From the NCBI RefSeq assembly GCF_016863495.1, contig NZ_BOOZ01000038.1:19403-83402 (forward strand): a stretch of DNA of 64,000 nucleotides, given 5' to 3'. This document shows, one piece after another, positions 34,245 to 43,073 of the stretch. Below the pieces are notes generated by a model. It was not told where the DNA came from. It saw nothing but the letters and a program-made list of their open reading frames with translations, and did not search any database. The stretch's first letter is position 1. Each line of letters begins with the position of its first letter. The stretch is from Micromonospora andamanensis. Its GTDB lineage: Bacteria; Actinomycetota; Actinomycetes; Mycobacteriales; Micromonosporaceae. The position numbers and the translations under genes were made by a program.

Positions 34245-35428
34245 GCGGGTGGTTCGGCGGGTACGGCGGCCAGTTCGTGGCGGAGACGTTGGTGGCTCCG
34301 TTGGAGGAACTGGAGGCGGCGTACCAGAAGGCCCAGGCCAGCGAGGATTTCCTCAGCGAGCTGGACGACCTGTTGAACAGGTTCGTCGGCCGGCCCACCC
34401 CGCTTACCAGACTTCGCAGGTTGGGGGTCGAGGCCAACGGCTGCACCCTCTGGCTCAAGCGGGAGGACCTGACCCACACCGGCGCACATAAGATCAACAA
34501 CGCGATCGGGCAGGCTCTGCTGGCCCGACGCATCGGCAAGCGGCGCATCATCGCCGAGACCGGGGCGGGCCAGCACGGTGTGGCGGTCGCGGCGGCGTGC
34601 GCTCATCTCCAGCTCGACGCGACCATCTACATGGGACGCGTCGACGCCGAGCGGCAGGCGCCGAACGTCCAGCGGATGGAGCTGCTGGGGGCCGAAGTGC
34701 GTCTGGTCGACAACGGCACGGCGACCCTCAAGGACGCCATCAACGAGGCGATCCGCGACTGGATCGCCCACCCAGACTCCACCCACTACCTGCTCGGCTC
34801 GGTGGTCGGGCCACATCCCTTCCCCACGATCGTGCGCGGCTTCCAGTCCGTCATCGGCCGGGAGGCCCGGCAGCAGTTCCTGGACAGCGTCGGCGATCTG
34901 CCCGACGCGGTGGTGGCCTGCGTCGGCGGCGGCAGCAACTCGGTCGGGATGTTCAGCGCGTTCCTCGACGACCCGGTACGCCTGATCGGCGTACAGGCGG
35001 CCGGTGAGGGGCTGGGTCCGGGCGGCCGGCACGCCGCACCGCTGCTCTACGGCGAGCCCGGCGTCCTGCAAGGTACCCGCACCTACCTCCTTCAGGACGA
35101 CGACGGGCAGATCCTGCTGACCCACAGCGTGGCACCGGGACTGGACTACCCAGGTGTCGGACCGGAGCACAGCTACTTCAAGGACACCGGCCGGGTCGAG
35201 TACCGAACGGCCAGCGACGACCAGGCGCTCGCCACCTTCGCGCTGCTCAGCCGCGCCGAGGGGATCATCCCCGCCCTGGAGTCCGCGCACGCGGTGGCGG
35301 GCGGGCTCGAACTGGCTGAGGAACTGCCGCACGGCAGCAACATCCTGGTGAACCTCTCCGGACGCGGCGACAAGGACCTGGTCAGCGCGCTGGCAGCGAT
35401 ACGCGAACGGGATGGAGCAGACAGGTGA
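34241..35428 (+). CDS. trpB: tryptophan synthase beta subunit
   Basis: A 395-residue PLP enzyme joining indole and serine. The PLP lysine is K84 in THTGAHKINN; the catalytic glutamate follows in AETGAGQHGVA. The phosphate loop is GGGSNS, and LSGRGDKDL is at the end. The N-terminus GWFGGYGGQFVAE is the usual TrpB1 form that works with TrpA. ATGA overlap with trpC and GTGA overlap with trpA show tight coupling. It is probably a pathway-dedicated second copy; the genome outside cannot be seen. Confidence 0.96.
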   Translation: MSGWFGGYGGQFVAETLVAPLEELEAAYQKAQASEDFLSELDDLLNRFVGRPTPLTRLRRLGVEANGCTLWLKREDLTHTGAHKINNAIGQALLARRIGKRRIIAETGAGQHGVAVAAACAHLQLDATIYMGRVDAERQAPNVQRMELLGAEVRLVDNGTATLKDAINEAIRDWIAHPDSTHYLLGSVVGPHPFPTIVRGFQSVIGREARQQFLDSVGDLPDAVVACVGGGSNSVGMFSAFLDDPVRLIGVQAAGEGLGPGGRHAAPLLYGEPGVLQGTRTYLLQDDDGQILLTHSVAPGLDYPGVGPEHSYFKDTGRVEYRTASDDQALATFALLSRAEGIIPALESAHAVAGGLELAEELPHGSNILVNLSGRGDKDLVSALAAIRERDGADR

Positions 35429-36216
35429 GACGACTTGAGCACGCGTTCGCGGACAGCCAGCGCGAAACCGCGCTTGTGGCGTACCTGACCGCCGGCTACC
35501 CGAGCCTCGACGAGACCGTCGATCTCGTCGACGCGGCCTGCGCGGCCGGCGCCGACGTCATCGAACTGGGGGCGCCGTTCTCCGACCCGCTCGGCGACGG
35601 TCCGGTCATCCAGGCCACCACCCAGCAGGCGTTGCGCGCCGGTGTGACGGTGGCGACGACGCTCGACCTGGTGGCCAAGGTGCGGGCCACCGGCAACGAC
35701 GTGCCGATCATGTTGATGGGCTACTGCAACCCCTTTCTCCGGTACGGGCTGCCGAAACTCTTCGCCGACGCCGCATCGGCAGGCGCCGACGGCTTCATCG
35801 TGCCGGACCTGCCCGCCACCGAGAGCACGGACTGGCTGGTGGAGGCGGAAGGGCACAACCTGGGCCAGGTCTTCTTCGCCGCTCCGGGCAGCAGTCCCGA
35901 GCGGCTGCGCCGCACCGCGCGACAATCCCGCGGATTCCTGTACTGCCTCGCCGACAACGGGGTGACAGGTGTCCGGGACCGGCTCGCCGACGGGCTCGAC
36001 GCCTACCTCGCCCGGGTCCGGGCCGCGGCGACCACGCCCGTCGCGGTGGGCTTCGGCATCTCGCGACCGGAACACGTCGCCGCCCTGCGGGGCAAGGTCG
36101 ACGGCGTCATCGTCGGCAGCGCGCTGCTCAAGCGAATCGGGGCGGCCACCACCCCGCAGCAGCGGATCGCGGAGACGACCACCCTGATCAGTGAGCTGAA
36201 GGAGGCGTGCCGATGA
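35425..36216 (+). CDS. trpA: tryptophan synthase alpha subunit
   Basis: A 263-residue TIM barrel that releases indole from indole glycerol phosphate. Catalytic Glu47 and Asp58 are both present in VIELGAPFSDPLGDGP. The MGYCNPFLRYG, VPDLPATES and GFGISRPEHVAAL stretches match the family. It starts with GTG overlapping the trpB stop and ends with an ATGA overlap into the first DegT gene, so the tryptophan genes are translated together with the sugar and amino genes. Confidence 0.96.
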   Translation: MRRLEHAFADSQRETALVAYLTAGYPSLDETVDLVDAACAAGADVIELGAPFSDPLGDGPVIQATTQQALRAGVTVATTLDLVAKVRATGNDVPIMLMGYCNPFLRYGLPKLFADAASAGADGFIVPDLPATESTDWLVEAEGHNLGQVFFAAPGSSPERLRRTARQSRGFLYCLADNGVTGVRDRLADGLDAYLARVRAAATTPVAVGFGISRPEHVAALRGKVDGVIVGSALLKRIGAATTPQQRIAETTTLISELKEACR

Positions 36217-37370
36217 GTGCTCCGACGACGACCTCCACCACCGCGGTGCCGTTCTTCAGCGGCGCGGCGTCGATCCGCCGGGACTGGGCCGGGCTCGCCG
36301 CCAGGCTGCGTACGGTCACCGACACCGGACGGTTCACCTTCGGACCGGTGGGCGAGGAACTGGAACAAGCGATCGCGGAGCGTACCGGCGCCCGGCACAC
36401 GGTAGCGGTGAACAACGGCACCGACGCGCTGATCATCATGCTGCGGGCGGCGGGGATCAGGCCGGGCGACGAGGTGATCGTGCCCGCGTACACCTTCTTC
36501 GCCAGCGCCTCCTCGGTGCTGCACGTCGGTGCCAGGCCGGTCCTTGTCGACATCGAGCCCGGCTCCTACGCGTTGGACCCAGAGCAGGTCCGCGCCGCCG
36601 TAACGGAGCGGACCCGGGCGATCATGCCGGTGCACCTGTTCACCCAGATGGCGGACATGGTGGCGTTGGGCGAGGTGGCCGACGAGCACGGCCTGCAACT
36701 ACTTGAGGACAGCGCCGAAGGTATCGGAATGCACATCGACGGCCGGCACGCCGGCCGCTGGGGTCGGGCCGGAGTGCTCTCGTTCTTCCCCACCAAGACG
36801 CTCGGCGCGCTGGGCGACGCGGGCATGCTGCTCACCGACGACGAGGACCTCGCCCGCACGGCACGCCAACTGCGCTGCCACGGCCAGCCGAGCGACGGCT
36901 CCTACGAGTACCTCGAACTCGGCTACAACAGCCGCTGCGACGAGGTGCAGGCCGCGTTCCTGCTGTGGCGGCTGGAGTCGTTGGACGCGGAAATCGCCAG
37001 GCGGGCGGCCGTGGCGGCGCGCTACGACAAACAGCTCGACGAACTCGCGCCGCTGGTCCGTACCCCCTGGCTCGCTCCGGCCGGCAAACAGAGCAACCTC
37101 GTCTACTACGTCTACCTGATCGAGTGTGAGCGGCGTGACGAGTTGGTCGCCTACCTGACCTCGCACGGCGTGGGCACCGAGGTGTACTACCCCCGGCCGC
37201 TCACCGAGCAGCCCTGCCTGATCACCCGGGCCGGGGTGGACCAGCCCGTACCTGTCGCGAAGGCGGCAAGTCAGCGGGCGGTCGGACTGCCGATGTATCC
37301 CGACCTCACCGACGAGCAGGTCGACCGGGTCTGCGATCTGATCCACGAGTTCTATCGGGAGCGACAGTGA
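36213..37370 (+). CDS. DegT/DnrJ/EryC1 family aminotransferase 1
   Basis: A 385-residue PLP aminotransferase of the sugar-aminotransferase (VioA/WbpE-like) family. The PLP lysine is K195 in SFFPTKTLGALGDAGML. VNNGTDALIIMLRA and VPAYTFFASASSVLHVGA near the N-terminus and YNSRCDEVQAAFLLWRL are standard. I chose ATG 36213, with AAGGAGG 7 nt upstream, over GTG 36207. It probably aminates a keto-sugar made by one of the cluster oxidoreductases. It is adjacent to a second, diverged copy. Confidence 0.93.
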   Translation: MSAPTTTSTTAVPFFSGAASIRRDWAGLAARLRTVTDTGRFTFGPVGEELEQAIAERTGARHTVAVNNGTDALIIMLRAAGIRPGDEVIVPAYTFFASASSVLHVGARPVLVDIEPGSYALDPEQVRAAVTERTRAIMPVHLFTQMADMVALGEVADEHGLQLLEDSAEGIGMHIDGRHAGRWGRAGVLSFFPTKTLGALGDAGMLLTDDEDLARTARQLRCHGQPSDGSYEYLELGYNSRCDEVQAAFLLWRLESLDAEIARRAAVAARYDKQLDELAPLVRTPWLAPAGKQSNLVYYVYLIECERRDELVAYLTSHGVGTEVYYPRPLTEQPCLITRAGVDQPVPVAKAASQRAVGLPMYPDLTDEQVDRVCDLIHEFYRERQ

Positions 37371-38491
37371 CCATGGCAGTCCCGTACTTCGACTACCCCA
37401 CCCGGTACGCCGGGTGGACCGAGGACGTCCTGGACGCGGTCCGGGAGGTCGGCGAGTCGGACGAGTTCATCCTCAAGTCCCGGGTCGCGGCCCTGGAGAC
37501 GGCCGTGACGCAGCGAACCGGCGCCGCCGAGGCCATCGCGGTCGCCAGCGGCACCGGCGCGTTGACGCTGATCCTCACGGCCATGGACATCGGACCCGGC
37601 GACGACGTCGTCACCCCCGCCTTCTCGTTCATCTCCTCGGCCAGCACTGTGGCGCTGCGCGGTGCCCGTCCGGTCTTCGCCGACGTCGACTACGACACGG
37701 CGATGCTGACCGTGGCGACCGTCGAGGCCGTCCGCACCACGGCGAGCCGGGCCGTCGTGCCGGCGTACCTCTTCGCGAGCAGCCCCGACATGCCGGCGCT
37801 GCGGGCACTTGCCGACCGCCACTCGATGCGCCTGATCGAGGACAGCGCCGTCGCGCTGGGCGGTCAGGTCGCGGGCCGACCCGCCGGCCGCCACGGCGAC
37901 GCCGGGGTGTACTCCTTCTTCCCCGGCAAACCGCTGGGCGGGATCGGGGACGCCGGCATGATCGTCACCGACGATCCGGAGCTGGCCACCACCTGCCGGA
38001 TGCTGCGCAACCACGGTCAGGACCTGAAGGTTCGGTTCCTGCACCACCTGGTCGGCTTCAACAGTCGGATGGACGAGGTCACGGCGCTGTTCCTGCTGCG
38101 CCGGCTGCCACACCTCGACCAGTTCCTCGCCGAGCGTCGCCGGCTGGCCCGACACTACGGCGAGCTGCTGCGCGAGGCCGCGCCCGTCGTGCTGACGCCC
38201 CCCGGGGACCTCACCGGGCAGGCCGTCTACACCTACGTCGTACGCGCGCCACAGCGCGACGACCTCCGCTCGTACCTGGCCGGACGCGGTATCGAGACGA
38301 AGGTCTACTATCCCCGGCCGCTGCACCTGCAACCCGCGTTCCGGCACCTCGGCCACGGCCCGGGTGACTTCCCGGTCGCCGAGCGCCTGTCCCGCGAGTG
38401 CCTGGCACTGCCGTTGCATCCGGAACTGCCCGCCGGAACCGTCGAGCGGGTCGTCGAGGAGATCGCCGGCTTCTACCGGCAGGGCGCATGA
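37367..38491 (+). CDS. DegT/DnrJ/EryC1 family aminotransferase 2
   Basis: A 374-residue relative of the preceding protein, with PLP lysine K188 in SFFPGKPLGGIGDAGMI and VASGTGALTLILTAMDI near the N-terminus. The two proteins are clearly different in sequence, so they likely act on different keto groups rather than being a recent duplication. It starts at GTG 37367 overlapping the previous stop; ATG 37373 is an alternative. The TIM-barrel gene starts within its stop codon. Confidence 0.92.
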   Translation: MTMAVPYFDYPTRYAGWTEDVLDAVREVGESDEFILKSRVAALETAVTQRTGAAEAIAVASGTGALTLILTAMDIGPGDDVVTPAFSFISSASTVALRGARPVFADVDYDTAMLTVATVEAVRTTASRAVVPAYLFASSPDMPALRALADRHSMRLIEDSAVALGGQVAGRPAGRHGDAGVYSFFPGKPLGGIGDAGMIVTDDPELATTCRMLRNHGQDLKVRFLHHLVGFNSRMDEVTALFLLRRLPHLDQFLAERRRLARHYGELLREAAPVVLTPPGDLTGQAVYTYVVRAPQRDDLRSYLAGRGIETKVYYPRPLHLQPAFRHLGHGPGDFPVAERLSRECLALPLHPELPAGTVERVVEEIAGFYRQGA

Positions 38492-39351
38492 CGGCGGTGG
38501 GGATCTGGGCCAGCCGGGTCTGCGGCATCGGTGACGAGGCCGCACCGGGCCTGATGAGACAACTCGACGTACACCGCGACCTCGGCATGTCCGGGGTGGA
38601 GCTGCGTACGGTCGACGGTCGGGGTCTGCACGAACTCGGCACCGACGAGGTGGCCGACCTGCGTCGGCAGGTCGAGGCCAGCGGTTTGCGGGTACCGGTG
38701 CTGGACACCCCGATCGGCAACTGGTCCACCACCGTCGCCACCGACCTCGACACCGAACTGTCGATCCTGAGCCGCACCGCGACAGTCGCGCACGCGCTGA
38801 ACTGTCGGTGGCTGCGGGTCATGTCGTACCCCAACGACGGCTGGCCGCACGACGCGTGGGCCGCGGAGTCGCTCCGGCGCATGCGGTTGCTGACCGACGA
38901 GGCGGGCCGGCTCGGAGTCGTGCTGCTGCACGAGAACTGCCAGGGGTGGGCGGGGGCCTCCGCCGCCAACACGCTGCGCATGCTCGACCACGTCGACAGT
39001 CCGCACCTCAGGCTGATCTTCGATGTGGGCAACGGCCTGGCGTACGGCTACCAGGCCGAGGAGTACCTCGCGCAGGTGCTGCCCTGGGTCGAACACGTCC
39101 ACATCAAGAACGGCCACCGAGACCCGGACGGCCAGGCCCGGTTCACCCTGCCCGACGCCGGCGAGCTGGACCTGGCCGCCTGCATCCGCCGGCTGGAAGC
39201 GGCAGGCTACCGGGGCTGGTACAGCCTGGAGCCACACGTGGCACACATTCCGCACCTTCAGGTCTCGGGCGACCCGGAGCAGCTGGAGCAGAGCTACCGG
39301 GCCTACGCGACGGGCTTCCGCGACATCGTCGAAGGGGCGGCCCAGCCGTGA
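38488..39351 (+). CDS. xylose isomerase-like TIM barrel protein
   Basis: A 287-residue protein of the sugar phosphate isomerase/epimerase (AP endonuclease 2) superfamily. Expected metal ligands are visible: Glu in GVELRTVDG, Glu/Asn in LLHENCQGW, Asp in LIFDVGNGLAYG, His in HVHIKNGHRD and Glu in YSLEPHV. Members isomerise, epimerise or dehydrate sugars and inositol derivatives. The reaction here is unknown. The ATG overlaps the previous stop, and its stop overlaps the next GTG. Confidence 0.82.
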   Translation: MTAVGIWASRVCGIGDEAAPGLMRQLDVHRDLGMSGVELRTVDGRGLHELGTDEVADLRRQVEASGLRVPVLDTPIGNWSTTVATDLDTELSILSRTATVAHALNCRWLRVMSYPNDGWPHDAWAAESLRRMRLLTDEAGRLGVVLLHENCQGWAGASAANTLRMLDHVDSPHLRLIFDVGNGLAYGYQAEEYLAQVLPWVEHVHIKNGHRDPDGQARFTLPDAGELDLAACIRRLEAAGYRGWYSLEPHVAHIPHLQVSGDPEQLEQSYRAYATGFRDIVEGAAQP

Positions 39352-40634
39352 CAGCCTGCTGGACGCAGACCGACCTGGACTGGTTGCGGCAGTTCATGGC
39401 GGTGGACTCGGTGTCGCCGTTGGAGGGCGGACGGATCGCCGCCACCCGGCAGGCGCAGGAGGTGTTCCTCGCCGGTGCCTCCGCGCGCGGCTTCCAGGTC
39501 CGCCACTACGGCAGCCCGACCGTGCGGAGCATGACGTCCGGGGAGATCCCGATGCCGGTACGGCGGGCGCTGGCGGCCGCCCCCGACACCTTCCTCGATG
39601 CCCAGCCCTCCCTGGTGGTGGCCATGGGAGACCCGGCACCACCGGAGCGACGGCTGGTCATCAACTTTCACGTCGACACCGTCGGCCCGCACGTCGAGCC
39701 GCGCCTCGACGGCGACATCCTGCACGGTCGGGGTGCGGTCGATGACAAGGGACCCGGGGTGGCCGCCGCGGTGGGTGTCGCCGCCGCGTTCGCGGCGGAT
39801 CCCTCGCTGGCCCGACGCATCGAGGTCATGCTCACAAGCGTGCCGGGTGAGGAAGGCGGCGCGATGGGTGTCCTCGGCACCCGGTGGCTGGTGCGGCAGG
39901 GCTACACGGGTCGACTGATGCTGTTCGCCGAGCCCACCGGTGGCCGGGTCATGGACGCCTGTACGGCGGCGATGACCCCGCGACTCCGGGTGCTCGGCGA
40001 GGGCAGCACTGACGACCATCCCGCCGACGCGCACAACGCCACTGTGGCGCTCGGTTTCCTCGCGGATCATCTGGTCCGCGCCGTCGGCCCCCGGGCCGCC
40101 GACCTCGGCGCCAAGCTCTGCGTCGCCGGTCTGCACACCGGAACCGCGCACAACCGGGTGTACGGCGAGGGTGAGTTGCTGCTCAACATCGCCTACCGGG
40201 ACCAGGCAAGCGCGGAGACGCTTGGGCACGAGCTGGAGCGGGCGGTCGACGAGGCCCGTGACGTCTTCGCCAAGGCACACCTCGGCAACCCGTTCACCGC
40301 CCGCCTCGTCGACGACTGGGATCGGGTGGTGCGGTTGGACTGGCTCAAGCGTGGGCTGCCGGTGCTCGACAACCGCGACCCCGAGATGGAAGACCTGCTC
40401 GCCGCGGCGGGATTCCCCCGCCACGACGGCCTGGCCGACGGCAGCGCCTTCACCTGTGACGCCATCTGGGCCGGCGGGCCCGGCCGGTACGTCGCGGTGT
40501 GCGGACCGGGCCGGCTCGACGACAACGGCGCGCACACCGCAGCCGAGTGGGTACGCGTCGGCGACCTGGCGACCTACGCGAGACAGATCCGCGACCTCGT
40601 GGTGCGTTTCGGCGCCCACGTGCCGACACAGTAA
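39348..40634 (+). CDS. M20 family metallohydrolase
   Basis: A 428-residue metallohydrolase of the M20 (ArgE/DapE/CPG2) family. Metal ligands are visible as His in INFHVDTVG, Asp in GRGAVDDKGPG, the Glu-Glu pair in GEEGGAMG, and a C-terminal His in NGAHTAAEW. Family members remove acetyl, succinyl or peptide groups. N-deacetylation of a cluster intermediate, for example an N-acetyl amino-uronate, is a reasonable inference. The GTG start overlaps the TIM-barrel stop. Confidence 0.87.
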   Translation: MTACWTQTDLDWLRQFMAVDSVSPLEGGRIAATRQAQEVFLAGASARGFQVRHYGSPTVRSMTSGEIPMPVRRALAAAPDTFLDAQPSLVVAMGDPAPPERRLVINFHVDTVGPHVEPRLDGDILHGRGAVDDKGPGVAAAVGVAAAFAADPSLARRIEVMLTSVPGEEGGAMGVLGTRWLVRQGYTGRLMLFAEPTGGRVMDACTAAMTPRLRVLGEGSTDDHPADAHNATVALGFLADHLVRAVGPRAADLGAKLCVAGLHTGTAHNRVYGEGELLLNIAYRDQASAETLGHELERAVDEARDVFAKAHLGNPFTARLVDDWDRVVRLDWLKRGLPVLDNRDPEMEDLLAAAGFPRHDGLADGSAFTCDAIWAGGPGRYVAVCGPGRLDDNGAHTAAEWVRVGDLATYARQIRDLVVRFGAHVPTQ

Positions 40635-40644
40635 CGGGAGAGAC

Positions 40645-41754
40645 ATGGCCAACAGCGTGACGGTCGAGCACACCCAGCTCACCGCCTTCGTACGGACGGT
40701 ACTGCTGCGATGTGGACTCGACGAGCCGGCGGCGACGACGGCCACCGAGGTCATCTGCTACGCCGACATCCACGGCTTCACCACCCACGGCACCAACGCG
40801 CTGGCCGGGATCTACGCCCCTCGCCTGCGCAGCGGGAGCATCCGACCCGACGCGCAACCCAAGGTCGTGGTCGAGACCGCGACCACGGCCGTCGTCGACG
40901 GCGACAACGGCCTGGGAGCCGTCACGATGGTGACCGCCGTCGACCTGGCCGCAGCCAAGGCGCGGGAACTCGGCCTCGGCATGGTGACGGTACGCAACAG
41001 CAGCCACTTCGGTAGCGCCGGCTACTACGCCAGCCGGGTCGCCGCCAACGGTCTGATCGGGATCGTCATGTCCAACTGCGGCGCACAGGGTGTCGTCCCG
41101 CCGCTGGGCGGCGTGCAGCGGCTGCTCGGCACCAACCCGCTGAGCGCGGCGGTGCCGGTCTCTCACGGTGCGCCGTTCGTCCTGGACATGAGCGCCACAG
41201 CCGTGGCCACCGGCAAGATCCGGGCGGCTCAGCGCGAAGGACGGCAGGTCCCCGAGGGCTGGCTGGTGTCCGCCGACGGGTCGACGACCACCGACCCCGA
41301 CGCGTACTTCGACGGGCACGCCGACGTGGCCTGGCTGGGCGGCACCGCGCAGACCGGTGGCGCCAAGGGGTACGGCCTCGCGCTGCTTGTCGACCTGTTG
41401 TGCGGACCGTTGGCCGGAGCCGCGTACGGGCCCCGGCCGCAGGCGCTCACCGAGACCGAACCGGCCGAGGACGTGAACATCGGCCAGGTCGCCCTCGTGA
41501 TCGACCCCGCGGCGTTCGGCGTCGCGGACGGCTTCAAGACCGAGACCCGCACGCTGTTGGACACGGTGTCGTCGTCGCCCGCCGCACCCGGACAGCGGGT
41601 GACCTACCCGGGGGCTCCGGAGGCGGAGCGGGCCGCGGCGTCGTACGCCGAAGGGATCCGGCTCCCGCACCACGTCGCCGTCCAGTTGGTACGGCTCGGT
41701 GCCGAACTCGACGTGACAGTCCCGGTCGCGCTGGCCGAGGCGGGACCGGCATGA
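40645..41754 (+). CDS. Ldh2/malate-lactate dehydrogenase family oxidoreductase
   Basis: A 369-residue NAD(P)-dependent reductase of the type 2 malate/L-lactate dehydrogenase family. FTTHGTNALAGIYAPRL, NSSHFGSAGYYASRVA, GTNPLSAAVP and GGAKGYGLALLVDLL are the family landmarks. Relatives reduce 2-oxo acids, cyclic imines or 2,3-diketogulonate. GGGAGAG lies just before the ATG, 10 nt after the M20 stop. Its own stop overlaps the next gene. Confidence 0.88.
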   Translation: MANSVTVEHTQLTAFVRTVLLRCGLDEPAATTATEVICYADIHGFTTHGTNALAGIYAPRLRSGSIRPDAQPKVVVETATTAVVDGDNGLGAVTMVTAVDLAAAKARELGLGMVTVRNSSHFGSAGYYASRVAANGLIGIVMSNCGAQGVVPPLGGVQRLLGTNPLSAAVPVSHGAPFVLDMSATAVATGKIRAAQREGRQVPEGWLVSADGSTTTDPDAYFDGHADVAWLGGTAQTGGAKGYGLALLVDLLCGPLAGAAYGPRPQALTETEPAEDVNIGQVALVIDPAAFGVADGFKTETRTLLDTVSSSPAAPGQRVTYPGAPEAERAAASYAEGIRLPHHVAVQLVRLGAELDVTVPVALAEAGPA

Positions 41755-43073
41755 GGATCGGGGTCATCGGCCTCGGGGTGATCGCTCCGTACTTCCTGCG
41801 GGCCATCGAGGACGACGAGCACCTCACTCTGACCGCCGTCTGTGATCGCAACGACGCGAAGCTCGTGGACTTCGCCGACGGCAGCCGTGCCGTCGCGACC
41901 TACACCGACCACCGCGAACTCCTCGCCTCGGGTCTGGTCGACGCGGTCGTGCTGACCCTGCCGAACGCGGTGCACGCCGAGGTCGCCGCCGACGCGCTAC
42001 GCGCCGGGGTGCACGTGTGCTGCGAAAAGCCGATGACCGTGCAGCTGGCGGACGCACACATGCTCATGGCGTTGGCGCGGGAGGCTGGTCGGACGCTGTT
42101 CACCGCCTTCCACCGGCGGTACAACCGTAACGTGGCCGCGCTGCGCCTCGGAGTGGGCGATCCGGAGGACATCGAACGTCTGGTGTGCCGCTACTCCGAG
42201 CGCATCGAGGAGCACACTGGATCTGAGGCGTGGTACCTCGACCAGGATCTGGGCGGCGGTGGCTGTGTCATCGACAACGGCCCGAACGCGCTGGACGCGG
42301 TCCGCACGATCGTCGGCGACCTGGAACTTGTCGACGCCACCATCGGTGACGTCCGTCGTGGGGTGGAGTTCTGCGCCGAACTCCACCTGCGCTCCCTCAG
42401 CGGCGTGCCGGTCACCGTCGAACTGGACTGGGCTCTGCCGTCGGGCGAGGTCAAGGACATCACCGTGTACGGCAAGGACGGCTCGGTCCGGTCGGCCGAC
42501 ATGCTTGCCGGATTCCCCGGGTTCAAGTCCTCTCTCGACCACGAATACGCCGCGATCATGGCGGATTTCCGGCACGTGGTGTCGCTCGGTGACGCGTACA
42601 CCGACGCGGGTCCGGACATCGTCGCTCTCGTCGAGCAGGCGTACGCCATCGCCCGGCGCAAGGAACCACGGCTGCGTACGCCGTCGAAGCGACCGACAAT
42701 GGCGCGGTTCGTGAAGCTGTTGTTCCACAGGCGCGACGAACGCGGCATGACGATGTCACAGTGGCTGTCGCGGTGCGTCCGACAGGGTGAGATCCACGAG
42801 CTGGTGACGACCACGGACCAGCCGAGCCGGCCAGGTGACCGGGTGGACGCTGTCGGTTTCCTCGGGTTCGCCGAGTTCAGTACGGCCACCGTCGTGCAGC
42901 GGGGCGACGTGGTGGTCTGCAACGGGCAGCGGATCGGCACCGTCGCCGGTTTCGACGAGTGCCACTGGCCCAACCACTACAACATCCTCATCGACACCGA
43001 ACGCATCATCACGGCCGAGGACCTAAGCTTGCAGGTCGGCGATTCGCTGCAACTTCTGGAGGCTGTGCGATGA
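41751..43073 (+). CDS. Gfo/Idh/MocA oxidoreductase 2 with an extra C-terminal domain
   Basis: A 440-residue protein. Residues 1-315 are a Gfo/Idh/MocA oxidoreductase: RIGVIGLGVIAPYF nucleotide fold, CCEKPMTVQLADAH lysine motif, FHRRYNRNVAAL, and GGGCVIDNGPNALD at the active site. Residues of about 325-440 form an additional small domain (GDRVDAVGFLGFAE, VVCNGQRIGTVAGFDECHW) that normal members lack and that I cannot name with confidence. It could be a substrate-carrier or partner-binding module. ATGA overlaps link it to both neighbours. Confidence 0.8.
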   Translation: MRIGVIGLGVIAPYFLRAIEDDEHLTLTAVCDRNDAKLVDFADGSRAVATYTDHRELLASGLVDAVVLTLPNAVHAEVAADALRAGVHVCCEKPMTVQLADAHMLMALAREAGRTLFTAFHRRYNRNVAALRLGVGDPEDIERLVCRYSERIEEHTGSEAWYLDQDLGGGGCVIDNGPNALDAVRTIVGDLELVDATIGDVRRGVEFCAELHLRSLSGVPVTVELDWALPSGEVKDITVYGKDGSVRSADMLAGFPGFKSSLDHEYAAIMADFRHVVSLGDAYTDAGPDIVALVEQAYAIARRKEPRLRTPSKRPTMARFVKLLFHRRDERGMTMSQWLSRCVRQGEIHELVTTTDQPSRPGDRVDAVGFLGFAEFSTATVVQRGDVVVCNGQRIGTVAGFDECHWPNHYNILIDTERIITAEDLSLQVGDSLQLLEAVR

